Of a DNA stretch of 64,000 nucleotides, positions 54,594 to 63,789 are shown one piece after another. Made by a program: the position numbers and the translations under genes. Positions within the stretch are counted from its first letter, which is position 1; every line of letters begins with the position of its first letter. This stretch comes from Hyphomicrobium_A sp965243865 (GTDB lineage Bacteria > Pseudomonadota > Alphaproteobacteria > Rhizobiales > Hyphomicrobiaceae): contig NZ_OZ251603.1 of the NCBI RefSeq assembly GCF_965243865.1, positions 2,542,001 through 2,606,000 on the forward strand, in the 5' to 3' direction. The notes below the pieces were generated by a model, which had not been told where the DNA came from, made no database searches, and saw only the letters and a program-made list of their open reading frames with translations.

Positions 54594-55070
54594 ATGCAAC
54601 CGTTTGTCCAGATATCGCACGAGGAGCTGACTCAGCTGAGGGAGAGATTGAAAGCTCTCGAGGAGGAGCGGTCAATTCTGCTTGGCTCGATACGCTTCAT
54701 CGAAGAGAGATTCGCAGCCCCCCATGATTTGAGCCAGCGCGAGCCGAACATCGCGGCCCCGAGCACGTCGGCTCAGCCTGATGATGTCGCTGATCTGGAG
54801 GATCTACCTCCTGAAGCTCTGGAGACGCTAGGATTGTCCGAAGCTGTTCTCGAGATTGCTCGTAAGTATAGGCGTCCGATGAAGGCCAAGGGATACATGG
54901 CCTGCTTACCCAAGGTCGGCTTCAATCGAGAGGTCGAATACCAGAACGTCTACAATGCGCTTGTTCGGATGAGCAAAAAGAAGCGCCTTACCAGAACAGC
55001 AGACGCGAAATTCTCTCTTCCCGATGACGGAAAATCATCCTGGAATGGATCCGCACAATTGCGGCGGTAA
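54594..55070 (+). CDS. Hypothetical coiled-coil protein, mobile region
   Basis: The protein has 158 aa. ATG 54594 is chosen for its strong GGAGGG (54584-54589). The N-terminus is a coiled coil (EELTQLRERLKALEEERSIL). The C-terminal 70 residues look like a winged-helix fold (IARKYRRPMKAKGYMACLP, NVYNALVRMSKKKRLTRTAD). It lies upstream of a transposase on the same strand and may be a cargo or accessory DNA-binding gene. I do not recognise a family. Confidence 0.6.
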   Translation: MQPFVQISHEELTQLRERLKALEEERSILLGSIRFIEERFAAPHDLSQREPNIAAPSTSAQPDDVADLEDLPPEALETLGLSEAVLEIARKYRRPMKAKGYMACLPKVGFNREVEYQNVYNALVRMSKKKRLTRTADAKFSLPDDGKSSWNGSAQLRR

Positions 55071-55153
55071 GATTCAAACGCCTCTTCTGGGTTCAAACCA
55101 AGCCGCACACGGTCGCACCACCATTCGTGCTGCTAGTAAAGGAGCGTCATCCA

Positions 55154-56203
55154 ATGCCGTCAAAAAAAGGCCGCCCATCTCAAAAACTGCCTCCCGAGGA
55201 TCACGACCATTCAAAACCGCCACGCCGCGTCCGAACCTCTTGCCCGCCAAGAGCGTCTGGGCGCCTACGCAAAACCTATCGACAGAATTGGCCTGCTTAC
55301 AACGCCGCTCAGACATATGAAAAAGCACAATTTCAATCGTTGCTGTCAAAACTTACGGAAGGTTTGGAGCACCCGAAACAACGCGTGAATGGGCGCCCGC
55401 GCATCCCTTTTAAGGTGGCGATGTTCTGCGCGGCCTACAAAGTGTATTCTACCTTTTCCGCGCGGCGGTTCATGACTGATCTCCGGGAGGCGCATAAGAG
55501 TGGTTTGATAACGGTGCTACCACATTTCAATACAGTACTTAACTTACTCGAAGACGCGACGATTACCCCCGTTCTAAAAGAGCTTGTAGTCATAAGCAGC
55601 TTGCCTCTGCGGGGCATAGAAACCTGCTTCGCCATCGATTCTTCCGGATTCACTGCGCCGCTCTACATTGATGACGATGCGGACAATGCAAGCGCCGATC
55701 GCAGGCAACATGGTTGGGTCAAGGCCCATGTTATGTGCGGGGTGAAGACCCACATTATAACCGCCGTAGACATTCGGGGGCCATACTCTGCCGACACAAA
55801 CTCTTTCCCATGCCTTCTAAAGAAAACCTCAGAATCGTTTTGTGTAAGGGAGGTCAGCGCCGACAAAGCGTACTTTAGTCGCGCGAATTTCGTCTTAGCA
55901 GAAAAAATCAAAGCCCGTCCTTATATTCCATTCAAGAGCAACGCCACGGGGTTGGGACCTCCGCAAATGGAAAAAATGTATCATCATTTTCAATTGAGGC
56001 GAGATGATTTCATGCGGCATTACCATAAGAGAAGCAATGTCGAAACCGTATTCTCCACATTGAAGCGAAAGTATGGGGCATTCCTTCGCAGCAAAAGCGA
56101 ACACGCCATGGTCAATGAGGTTCTTCTACGGGCTGTCTGTCACAACCTATGCGTCCTTATTCAAGAGGCGCAAGAATTAGGGATCAAACCAGAACTCGAG
56201 TAG
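55154..56203 (+). mobile_element. DDE transposase (IS4/IS5-like superfamily), copy 1
   Basis: The protein has 349 aa. The catalytic triad is visible as FAIDSSGF (first D), REVSADKAYFS (second D) and HYHKRSNVETVFSTLKRKYG (E, with the YHKRSNVE family signature). Start MPSKKGRPS follows AAAGGAG. It appears intact. No clear terminal inverted repeats were found by eye. Codon use is more A/T-rich than the housekeeping genes, so it is probably a recent arrival. Confidence 0.87.
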
Positions 56204-56251
56204 GCTAATGCGTGTATCCTGACAGAAGCGGCGACCCAGCCACCCTCGGGG

Positions 56252-56476
56252 CTATGTTTTTTCGTCTGAGGCTCTACGCTTCGGCTCGCTTTCCTTGCTG
56301 ACTTGCCTTGGGCGGTCCCAGTAGGGTGACTTACAGCGCGGGCAGACCTTTGGGTCACGCGCCTTTTCTCTTGGCAGCCATTCGTGCCCGCATCGCTCGC
56401 AGCGATAGCCCCATAGCTGAACCTTCTCCACCATGCGGCGCTGTATATTCCTTCCGGGAATATACTTCAAGGTCAT
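56252..56476 (-). CDS. Small zinc-ribbon protein between two transposases
   Basis: The protein has 74 aa from ATG 56476, or 60 aa from ATG 56434. The zinc ribbon is YRCERCGHEWLPREK ... VCPRCKSPYWDRPRQ, two CxxC pairs. Such stand-alone or fused ribbons often accompany AbrB-like or toxin-antitoxin regulators. No toxin gene is visible here. The palindrome at 56443-56465 lies upstream of the shorter start, which may therefore be the real one. Confidence 0.65.
   Translation of the reverse strand: MTLKYIPGRNIQRRMVEKVQLWGYRCERCGHEWLPREKARDPKVCPRCKSPYWDRPRQVSKESEPKRRASDEKT
56443..56465. promoter_or_regulatory. Palindrome near the zinc-ribbon gene start
   Basis: GTATATTCC-TTCCG-GGAATATAC, a perfect 9-bp inverted repeat. 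It is a candidate operator or hairpin. Confidence 0.6.
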
Positions 56477-56501
56477 TGACGGCGACAACCTACTAGGGAT
56501 A

Positions 56502-56518
56502 TATACCTATTAGGTATA
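56502..56518. promoter_or_regulatory. Palindrome in front of the SWIM transposase
   Basis: TATACCT-ATT-AGGTATA, a perfect 7-bp inverted repeat ending 14 bp before the transposase start codon, between divergent genes. It is a candidate operator shared by both. Confidence 0.6.
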
Positions 56519-56532
56519 CCCAGGGCGTCGCC

Positions 56533-57762
56533 GTGCCTCAGACCTTGTCGCCGCGAGAAATTGCAGGACTGCAAATAGCCGCCATGGCACGGCTGAGGCG
56601 CCGCGGCGAATTTTGGCTGGTGCCATCGCATGGACAGGGGCGTGGTGGAAGCCCTCATAAAGTAAGACCCCACCCAACAACCCCTCACTGCTCTTGCCCT
56701 GACCACACACTACACGGCGGAAAATGCAAACACATCTATGCTGTCGAATACGCGCGCCAACGAGAGAACGCCGTAGCAAACGACCCGCATGATGAAGCTG
56801 AAATTCCAGTCGCACCACCGCCTCGAAAAACCTATCCGCAGGCCTGGAAGGCCTACAACGCAGCGCAGACGCAAGAAAAGGCGATTTTCCAACACCTGCT
56901 TAAAGAACTCGTGCGCGACGTCGGTCTTGAAACCTCTGAGGCCTCTAATGGACGTCCGCGGTTTCCGCTCGAGGACGCCCTGTTTTGCGCATGCTTCAAG
57001 GTGTATGCGACCTTCTCAGCCCGCCGCTTCATGACCGACCTGAGGGACGCGCATGGAAAGGGCTATATTTCGTCGGTTCCGCACTTCAACACGATCCTCA
57101 ACTACCTTGGCGCTGAGGCAACCACGTCCATTCTGATGGATCTTGTCGCGCGCAGCAGCAAGCCGCTGTCGGGGATCGAAACGGACTTCGCTGTCGACTC
57201 AACCGGGTTCTCTTCATCGCGGTTCGATCGCTGGTTTGATCATAGGCAGAAGAAGCTTCGTCAGGAGCACTCATGGGTGAAGGCGCACGCCGTTTGTGGC
57301 GTCAAAACGAACGTGGTGACCGCGGTTGTCATCGGTGAGAAAAATGCACCTGACGGCCGCCAGCTTCCGCAATTGCTGGCTAAAACCGCTGAGCATTTCA
57401 CAATGCGTGAGGTGTCCGCGGACAAGGCGTACTCATCGTTCGCGAACCTTGATCATGTCGACCGTTATGGCGCGACTCCCTTCATCGCATTCAGGCGCCA
57501 TGTCAGTGGGCGTGGACCAAAGGTGTGGGAAAAAATGTTCCTCATGTTTCAGCTGGAGAGAGAAGCGTTCTTTGCGCACTATCACAAGCGCAGCAATATC
57601 GAAGCCTGTTTCTCCATGATCAAGAGAAAGTTCGGAGACAGCGTTCGAAGCCGACTACAGGTTTCCATGAAAAATGAAGTGCTCTGTAAGATTATCTGCC
57701 ACAATATCTGCGTGTTGATCCAGGAAGCGCATGAGCTTGGTATCGAACTAAAGTACGAATGA
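56533..57762 (+). mobile_element. DDE transposase with N-terminal SWIM zinc finger, copy 2
   Basis: The protein has 409 aa. It starts at GTG 56533, with ATG 56584 as an alternative. Residues about 52-75 form a SWIM finger (HCSCPDHTLHGGKCKHIYAV, CxCxnCxH). The transposase domain has FAVDSTGF, REVSADKAYSS and HYHKRSNIEACFSMIKRKFG for D, D and E. It is clearly related to the copy at 55154 (shared AYNAAQT, YxTFSARRFMTDLR, PHFNT) but has this extra domain. It appears intact. Confidence 0.87.
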
Positions 57763-58256
57763 CATAGCTGCGGGCCGTGCCGGCAGAGCTTCCGTGGGCA
57801 ACTCCAATGCGGTTGTTTGCGCTCGCAATTGGAGTATTTGTCGCCCGCCACGGGGTTCACCTGCAGCAACGTTCGCCTATCTCGGCCCTCGGCGGTTCGT
57901 GCAGCAATTGCTGTCGCACCAAGTCGAGTCAGATTTTAGTCGCCCGGCTTTGCAGATATCCGCGTACCTACGTGGCGACCGCGGATTAGCCAGGTTCGGC
58001 CAGCCAATATCTGACACGGGGAGCCGCAGCTGGGCAGCACGGCCTGTGGCCCTCGTGACGCAAACACTCTTTGAACCGATCAGCGAGCTTATCTGTGTCC
58101 AGCACCTCGCCCAAGCTCTCAGCAAACGAAGGCCAATGCGTCATGGAATCGGGTGGGGGCTGTTGGCCCTCTGCATCCCCGACGTATGACAAGCGGGCGA
58201 TTATCAGCGGCAGGCGGCCTCTATGCGACCGCCTGCAGAAAACCATCTATGGCGAA
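57763..58256. other. 494-bp stretch without a convincing gene
   Basis: Open frames on both strands lack ribosome-binding sites and recognisable sequence. It may contain the right end of the mobile patch or a decayed gene. Nothing more can be supported. Confidence 0.4.
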
Positions 58257-58508
58257 CTAATGCTGTCCGTGTCCGTGTCCATGGCGGTGGCCATGCCGAT
58301 GCCTAAAGCCACGAAAGTGGTGGCGGTGGTGTCGAATGAAAAAGGGGATGTAATGCCGGTGACGGCTGTGAAGGCGCCGATGGACTTGTTGGAGCATGCC
58401 GTTCTCCAGCCCGACGGTACGCACAGCGGGGATCGGTGCGGCGTGAACGGATGTCGCCATCACTCCCAGTACGCAGACTAAGCCGCAAACCTTGATTGCG
58501 CTCAACAT
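58257..58508 (-). CDS. Secreted histidine-rich protein
   Basis: The protein has 83 aa. ATG 58508 has the strong site AGGAGGAAATC. The signal peptide runs to about residue 22 (MLSAIKVCGLVCVLGVMATS, cleavage near VHA-AP). The mature protein ends in a dense His/Arg/Gly tract (HRHGHRHGHGHGQH) suited to binding Ni, Cu, Zn or Co in the periplasm. It is near the HME-RND pump on the same strand, so it is probably a metal-buffering accessory. There is no family name. Confidence 0.7.
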   Translation of the reverse strand: MLSAIKVCGLVCVLGVMATSVHAAPIPAVRTVGLENGMLQQVHRRLHSRHRHYIPFFIRHHRHHFRGFRHRHGHRHGHGHGQH

Positions 58509-58729
58509 GATTTCCTCCTGACAACGCAACTTGGCCGCAAGCGAGCGATGCGTCGCTGAACGCTTGCAGCCAAGTTTCATATTGCACACCAAGCTGAAAC
58601 CAGCCTGAACGGGCATTGAGGAACGGAGGATCGTCGCGAATGTCAGTGGGTGCGGGCGTCAGGAGGATCTGAATACTAGGCGGCCCGCGCATCGCCGATT
58701 TCGCGTCGACGGAACCTATGCTTCAGCGC

Positions 58730-58999
58730 TTAATGGCCGTGAGCGTCCTTGATGCCCAGCAGCTTTTGAGCTTCTTTGAGCGCCGCTTCGCATTCCTCAT
58801 TCTTCTTCGCCGTATGCATCTCCTCAGCAGTGGCTCGCGCGGCCTTCACTTTGGCCATGTCGCCATCGCTCAGCTTCGCCGTTGCCATCGCCTTATCCAC
58901 GGCGGCCATGTCTGCATCGCAATGATCGCCTGCTGCCATGGCAGGAATTGCGAGGCCGATTGCTGCCGCCGCAGCCAAGGTCAAGGTCAAGTTCTTCAT
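58730..58999 (-). CDS. Small secreted helical protein
   Basis: The protein has 89 aa. The signal peptide is MKNLTLTLAAAAAIGLAIPA with cleavage near AMA-AG. The mature part is helical with DHCDADMAAVD and KNEECEAALKEAQ, where the two cysteines may pair. It ends in HGH. GGAGACAAC precedes the ATG. Location suggests a periplasmic role in the metal locus. The family was not recognised. Confidence 0.68.
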   Translation of the reverse strand: MKNLTLTLAAAAAIGLAIPAMAAGDHCDADMAAVDKAMATAKLSDGDMAKVKAARATAEEMHTAKKNEECEAALKEAQKLLGIKDAHGH

Positions 59000-59087
59000 A
59001 GTTGTCTCCTCTCAATTTGAGCCGAGCTTCCTGTGAGCTCGGCTCGTTGGTCAACTCTCTGTGTTAGTTTTTGTCCGAACGCTTGGC

Positions 59088-59330
59088 CTACCAGTTTCGG
59101 CCGTGACCATGGCCCCGGCGCGCGAACTTCAACCAGGGATTCCGAGCCCAGCGGTTGCGGACATGCCCGCGGCGTTCACGGTCCACGTGCCGCGAGTAGC
59201 CCCGGTCGTGATCGCGGGAGCTGTAACCACTGCGGTTGTGGTCTCCAGCCTGGGCTGCCGACGCAGCGATGCCTAGGGCGCCGCATCCTGTCAGAACGGC
59301 AAGCGCAAAAAGCGAGGGAGTGCGAAGCAT
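59088..59330 (-). CDS. Secreted Arg/His-rich small protein
   Basis: The protein has 80 aa from ATG 59330, which has GAGGAGAATTCCC upstream. The signal peptide contains a possible lipobox (ALAVLTGCGAL). The mature protein is Arg/Asp/His/Gly-rich (YSSRDHDRGYSRHVDRERRG, RRGHGHGRNW) and unstructured. It may bind metal. It is the third small envelope protein in a row on this strand. Confidence 0.62.
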   Translation of the reverse strand: MLRTPSLFALAVLTGCGALGIAASAAQAGDHNRSGYSSRDHDRGYSRHVDRERRGHVRNRWARNPWLKFARRGHGHGRNW

Positions 59331-59548
59331 GGGAATTCTCCTCTTCGACAATATATTTGTTTAGTCGCCGAGTTATTCGGCCATTCCCTTTTTAATAGGC
59401 TGCGAATGTCCCTCACGTGAACTGCCCGTTCACCGTCAATTCATTGACCTGATGAGGGGCTGAATAAAATAGAAATGCGCGTGTTTTGCGGCGCCAAACT
59501 GAAATGAATCTGAATAACGAAGGCGAATTGCGATTTTATCCGGACAAC

Positions 59549-60451
59549 TTACTCGACGAGGCCAAAATGCGCATTGTGGTCACGACCGCCGGGCTTGTAG
59601 TCCGGGCGCAGGCGACTAAGCTCCTGCCGCGCAGCGGTGGCGTCGCCTGCTTGCTCGTAGAGCAGAGCTCGGTCTGCGCGCGCATGGTCATCTTCGGGCG
59701 CGAGTTCGAGGGCCCGGTTCAAGTCAATGAGCGCCTGACCATCTTGACCTCTCTTGAGAAAGAGATGCGCGCGACGATGATGCGCCTCCGCAAATGCCCC
59801 GCCGGCTTGAACGGACGCATTCATGTCAGATATCGCGGCGTCGAGCTGACCGGTTTTCTCGTAGGCGCGCGACCGATGGAAGTACGTCATGGCATGAGAC
59901 GGGTTATGAGACAGCGCGCGTGTGAAGCTTATAATTGCGTCGGCGAATAGCCCCTGTGCCATCAGGGTCCGGCCCAAATTATCGAACACGACACCCCCGC
60001 CGATGCCGGGGTCGAGCAGGGCCGCAGTCTTGAAATCCTCTGTTGCGCTAGCCCAGAGATGTACCCGGGCGTTGATCAGCCCACGATTGTAGTAGGCAAC
60101 CGCCAGCGTGGGATCGATGGCAATCGCGTAGTCCGAGTCGCCTACCGCACCTAAAATATCCCCCCGCGCAGCCCGGATCAGGGCACGCGCTGCACAGGCG
60201 AGCGCATTGCCGGGATCGATGCGGATTGACTTCGTTAGGAGCGTGAAAGCTCGGCGGAGGTCGCCGCCTCGACTTTGCGCGATTGCAAGGCTGTAGATGC
60301 GCTTACTCAGCGCGCGGTTCCTGGCGCGAGTAGGCGCTTCGGTAGGGTTGGCGCGTGTCGATATTGGAAAGAGCGAGTCTGCCAGCGAAAGCTGGGGAGC
60401 CACTACACAGACCGTGGCAACGATCGCGATTGCCAGCGCTTGCGCAAACAT
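59549..60451 (-). CDS. Secreted tetratricopeptide-repeat protein
   Basis: The protein has 300 aa from ATG 60451 (GGGAGGAAAGCG upstream). The signal peptide is MFAQALAIAIVATVCVV..., followed by six or so TPRs (for example AVAYYNRGLINARVHLWASA, HAMTYFHRSRAYEKTGQLDA and QALIDLNRALELAPEDDHAR). It is likely a periplasmic scaffold. It lies 92 nt downstream of the RND pump gene and is read in the same direction, so it may be co-expressed. Confidence 0.82.
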   Translation of the reverse strand: MFAQALAIAIVATVCVVAPQLSLADSLFPISTRANPTEAPTRARNRALSKRIYSLAIAQSRGGDLRRAFTLLTKSIRIDPGNALACAARALIRAARGDILGAVGDSDYAIAIDPTLAVAYYNRGLINARVHLWASATEDFKTAALLDPGIGGGVVFDNLGRTLMAQGLFADAIISFTRALSHNPSHAMTYFHRSRAYEKTGQLDAAISDMNASVQAGGAFAEAHHRRAHLFLKRGQDGQALIDLNRALELAPEDDHARADRALLYEQAGDATAARQELSRLRPDYKPGGRDHNAHFGLVE

Positions 60452-60543
60452 CGCTTTCCTCCCCTTGCGGCACACTGCGCAGTCTTATGTGGCCCAATAC
60501 CCTCCGCACTGCATTGGACGAGCGATGAGCATTGCGTGCAGCA

Positions 60544-63500
60544 TCATTCGGCGGCGAGGCCCGCGGCCGCGGGATCAACGGGACGCGGCTGGGCCAAAAT
60601 GTAGCGCTTATAGAGCGCGGGAAGCACGATCAGTGTTAGCAGCGTTGCGGTGATCAAGCCGCCGATGACCACAGTGGCGAGGGGCTTTTGAACCTCCGCT
60701 CCCGTGCCGGTCGCCAGCGCCATCGGCACAAAGCCGAGTGAGGCGACGAGCGCGGTCATGAGCACCGGCCGAAGACGCGTCATCGCCCCTTCGTAGATGG
60801 CATCTTCCCCCGGCTTCCCTTGTTCTCGTAGCTGGTTGATGTAGGTCACCATCACAAGACCATTGAGGACCGCGATACCGGACAGGGCAATGAACCCGAC
60901 GGCTGCCGAGATCGAGAATGGCATGCCGCTGAGGTAGAGCGTGAAGATGCCGCCCGAAACCGCCAGCGGTACGCCGGAAAAAACGAGCAAGGCTTCGCGC
61001 ACACTACCGAGAGCGGTGAACAGCATGAGAAAGATGACGAAGAAGCAGACAGGTACGACGATGAGCAGGCGGCTTTGAGCTGTCTGCAGGTTTTCGAACT
61101 GACCACCCCAGGTGATCCAATTACCGGGCGGGATCTTGACCTGGGCGTCGATCTTCTGTTGGGCCTCCTGAACGAAGGAGCCGATGTCGCGGCCGCGCAC
61201 GTTCGCCTGCACGACAACGCGGCGTTTGCCATTCTCGCGGCTGATCTGGTTGGGGCCTTCCTCGATGTTGAATGTGGCCAGTGTCTTAAGTGGCACGAAA
61301 TTCGGGCGGCCGGGCCCCGCTGTGGGAATAGCGACCGGGAGATTCTGCAGTGTGTCGAGGTCATCGCGCAGACGATCGGGAAGGCGGACAAGGATGTCGA
61401 AACGCCGGTCGCCTTCAAACACAAGTCCCGTCTCGCGTCCGCCGACCGCGATGGAAACCACGTCAAGCACATCGCCGACATTGAGTCCGTACCGCGCGAT
61501 TGCTGCTTTATCGAGTTTCACGTTGAGCATTGGCAGGCCCGTGGTCTGCTCGACTTTTACATCGGCCGCTCCCGGCACGGAGCGCAGCACCGAGGCGATC
61601 TTATTTGCGGTTTCTCCCAGCTCCTCGAATTTGTCGCCAAACACCTTCACTGCCACATCGCTGCGCACGCCGGCGATGAGTTCGTTGAAACGCATCTGGA
61701 TGGGCTGCGTATATTCGTAGTTGTTGCCCGGCAACTGGCCGACCGCCTTGGCGATCCTTTCGATCAGTTCGGCTTTGCTTTCTCCCGGATTGGGCCACTC
61801 GTCCTGCGGCTTCAACATGATGAATGTGTCGGATACGTGCGGCGGCATGGGATCGGCGGCCATCTCGGCCGTTCCCGTCTTGGAGAAGACGAACGCAACT
61901 TCGGGAAATTTGCTGACGGCGGATTCCACCTTCAACTGCATGTCGAGCGATTGCGTCAAGGAGGTGGAAGGAATGCGCATGGCGTGCATCGCCAGATTCT
62001 TCTCGTCCAGTGTCGGAATGAACTCCTGACCGAGGCGCGTGAACAGAAATAGCGACACGGCAAAGAAGCCGAGAGCAACGATGATTACGAAGCCTGTGTC
62101 CTCGAGCCCGGCCCGCAGCATCGGGGCATAGCGCGCCTTGGCGAAGCGGATAAAAAAGTTGTCCTTCTCCTCGACTTTGCCTGACACGAAGATTGCGATC
62201 ATCGCCGGCACGAACGTCAGAGACAGGACGAATGCGCAGACCAGGGCGATGATGACGGTCAGGCCCATAGGCTCAAACATCTTGCCTTCGACGCCGGTGA
62301 AAGTCAGCAATGGGAAATATACGGTGATGATAATGATCTGGCCGAACACCGATGGCTGGATCATCTCCTTGCTCGCAGTCATTACCTCCTGCATGCGCTC
62401 ATCGAGCGTAAGGAGCCGACCTTCGTGATGCTGGCGCTCGGCGAGCCTCCGTATCGCGTTCTCGGTGATGATGACGGCGCCGTCGACGATAAGTCCGAAA
62501 TCGAGCGCTCCCAGGCTCATGAGATTGGCCGACGTGCCGGTCTGGAGCATGCCAATTACGGTCATCAGCATCGTTATGGGAATGACGAGCGCGGTGATCA
62601 GCGCGGCGCGCAGATTGCCGAGCATGAGGAACAGCACGACGATGACGAGCAAGGCGCCTTCGGCAAGGTTCTTGGAAACGGTCTTGATCGTCGCGTCGAC
62701 CAGCAAGGTCCGGTTCAGCACAGTCTGGATGGCAATATCGGGCGGTAGCGACTTGCTGATCTCCTTGATCTTCTCGTCCACGAGGCCGGACACGATGCGG
62801 CTGTTGCCGCCCTTCAGCATCATCGCAGTGCCGACGACGACCTCGCTGCCGTTTTCGCTCGCCCCGCCTGTCCGCAGTTCGCGACCCAGGCCTACCTCGG
62901 CGACATCCTTGAGGAAGACCGGCACGCCGTTTTTGTTGGCGATGATAACGTTGCCGATGTCCGTCGTGGTCTCGAGGCGTCCGTCAGCGCGGACGACGTA
63001 GGATTCACCGCGCTGCTCGATGTAGCCTGCACCGACGCTGGTATTGTTGCGCTCGAGGGCTGCCACAACGTCAGCAAAAGAGAGCCCAAGCGAGAGAAGT
63101 TTGTCAGGATCAGGCTGCACTTGGTACTGCTGCTTGAACCCCCCGATTGCATCGACCTCGGCGACCCCTGGAATGCCCTTCAATTGCGGACGGATGATCC
63201 AGTCCTGGACCGTGCGCAGGTACATGGCACGCTCAAATTCCTTGGTCAGCCTCTGTCCCTCTGGCGTGAGATAGCTGCCATCTGTTTGCCAGCCCGGTTG
63301 CCCGTCTTTTACGTCTGCCCCTTTGCCCTGCGGGTTCTTGTAATGGACCGTCCACATGTAGATTTCTCCGAGGCCCGTCGACACCGCTCCCATATGAGGT
63401 TCAGCACCCGGAGGAAGGTTCGCTTTGGCCTGCGACAGGCGTTCCGTCACCTGCGTGCGCGCGAAGTAGATGTCGACGTTATCCTCGAAGACGGCGGTCA

Positions 63501-63777
63501 CCTGCGAGAAGCCGTTGCGCGAGAGCGACCGCGTGTAGGAGAGGCCAGGAATACCCGCGAGCGCCGTTTCAATCGGATAGGTGACGTTCTTCTCGATCTC
63601 GAATGGCGATAGTCCGTTGGCCTCGGTATTGATCTGCACCTGATTGTTGGTGATGTCGGGGACGGCATCGATGGGCAGCTGGGTAAGCGACTTCATGCCG
63701 AAGGCGGCAATGGCCGCGACAGCGAGAACGACCAGGAATCGCTGCTGGATCGAGAAGCTGAGGATGCGCTCTATCAC
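60544..63777 (-). CDS. CzcA-type heavy-metal RND efflux pump
   Basis: The protein has 1077 aa, the usual HME-RND length, with twelve transmembrane helices. The proton-relay motif in helix 4 reads DFGLIVDGAVIITEN, the divalent-cation (Zn/Co/Cd/Ni) pattern rather than the CusA-type Cu/Ag pattern. It is the inner-membrane proton antiporter of a tripartite export complex. The adaptor gene lies 12 nt upstream in the same operon. The exact metal cannot be told. Confidence 0.95.
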   Translation of the reverse strand: MIERILSFSIQQRFLVVLAVAAIAAFGMKSLTQLPIDAVPDITNNQVQINTEANGLSPFEIEKNVTYPIETALAGIPGLSYTRSLSRNGFSQVTAVFEDNVDIYFARTQVTERLSQAKANLPPGAEPHMGAVSTGLGEIYMWTVHYKNPQGKGADVKDGQPGWQTDGSYLTPEGQRLTKEFERAMYLRTVQDWIIRPQLKGIPGVAEVDAIGGFKQQYQVQPDPDKLLSLGLSFADVVAALERNNTSVGAGYIEQRGESYVVRADGRLETTTDIGNVIIANKNGVPVFLKDVAEVGLGRELRTGGASENGSEVVVGTAMMLKGGNSRIVSGLVDEKIKEISKSLPPDIAIQTVLNRTLLVDATIKTVSKNLAEGALLVIVVLFLMLGNLRAALITALVIPITMLMTVIGMLQTGTSANLMSLGALDFGLIVDGAVIITENAIRRLAERQHHEGRLLTLDERMQEVMTASKEMIQPSVFGQIIIITVYFPLLTFTGVEGKMFEPMGLTVIIALVCAFVLSLTFVPAMIAIFVSGKVEEKDNFFIRFAKARYAPMLRAGLEDTGFVIIVALGFFAVSLFLFTRLGQEFIPTLDEKNLAMHAMRIPSTSLTQSLDMQLKVESAVSKFPEVAFVFSKTGTAEMAADPMPPHVSDTFIMLKPQDEWPNPGESKAELIERIAKAVGQLPGNNYEYTQPIQMRFNELIAGVRSDVAVKVFGDKFEELGETANKIASVLRSVPGAADVKVEQTTGLPMLNVKLDKAAIARYGLNVGDVLDVVSIAVGGRETGLVFEGDRRFDILVRLPDRLRDDLDTLQNLPVAIPTAGPGRPNFVPLKTLATFNIEEGPNQISRENGKRRVVVQANVRGRDIGSFVQEAQQKIDAQVKIPPGNWITWGGQFENLQTAQSRLLIVVPVCFFVIFLMLFTALGSVREALLVFSGVPLAVSGGIFTLYLSGMPFSISAAVGFIALSGIAVLNGLVMVTYINQLREQGKPGEDAIYEGAMTRLRPVLMTALVASLGFVPMALATGTGAEVQKPLATVVIGGLITATLLTLIVLPALYKRYILAQPRPVDPAAAGLAAE

Positions 63778-63789
63778 TGGGACTGACCT

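Noticed and set aside
59486..59950. Plus-strand 154-aa frame with some protein-like character
   Set aside because: It overlaps the well-supported secreted TPR gene over most of its length and has no good ribosome-binding site.
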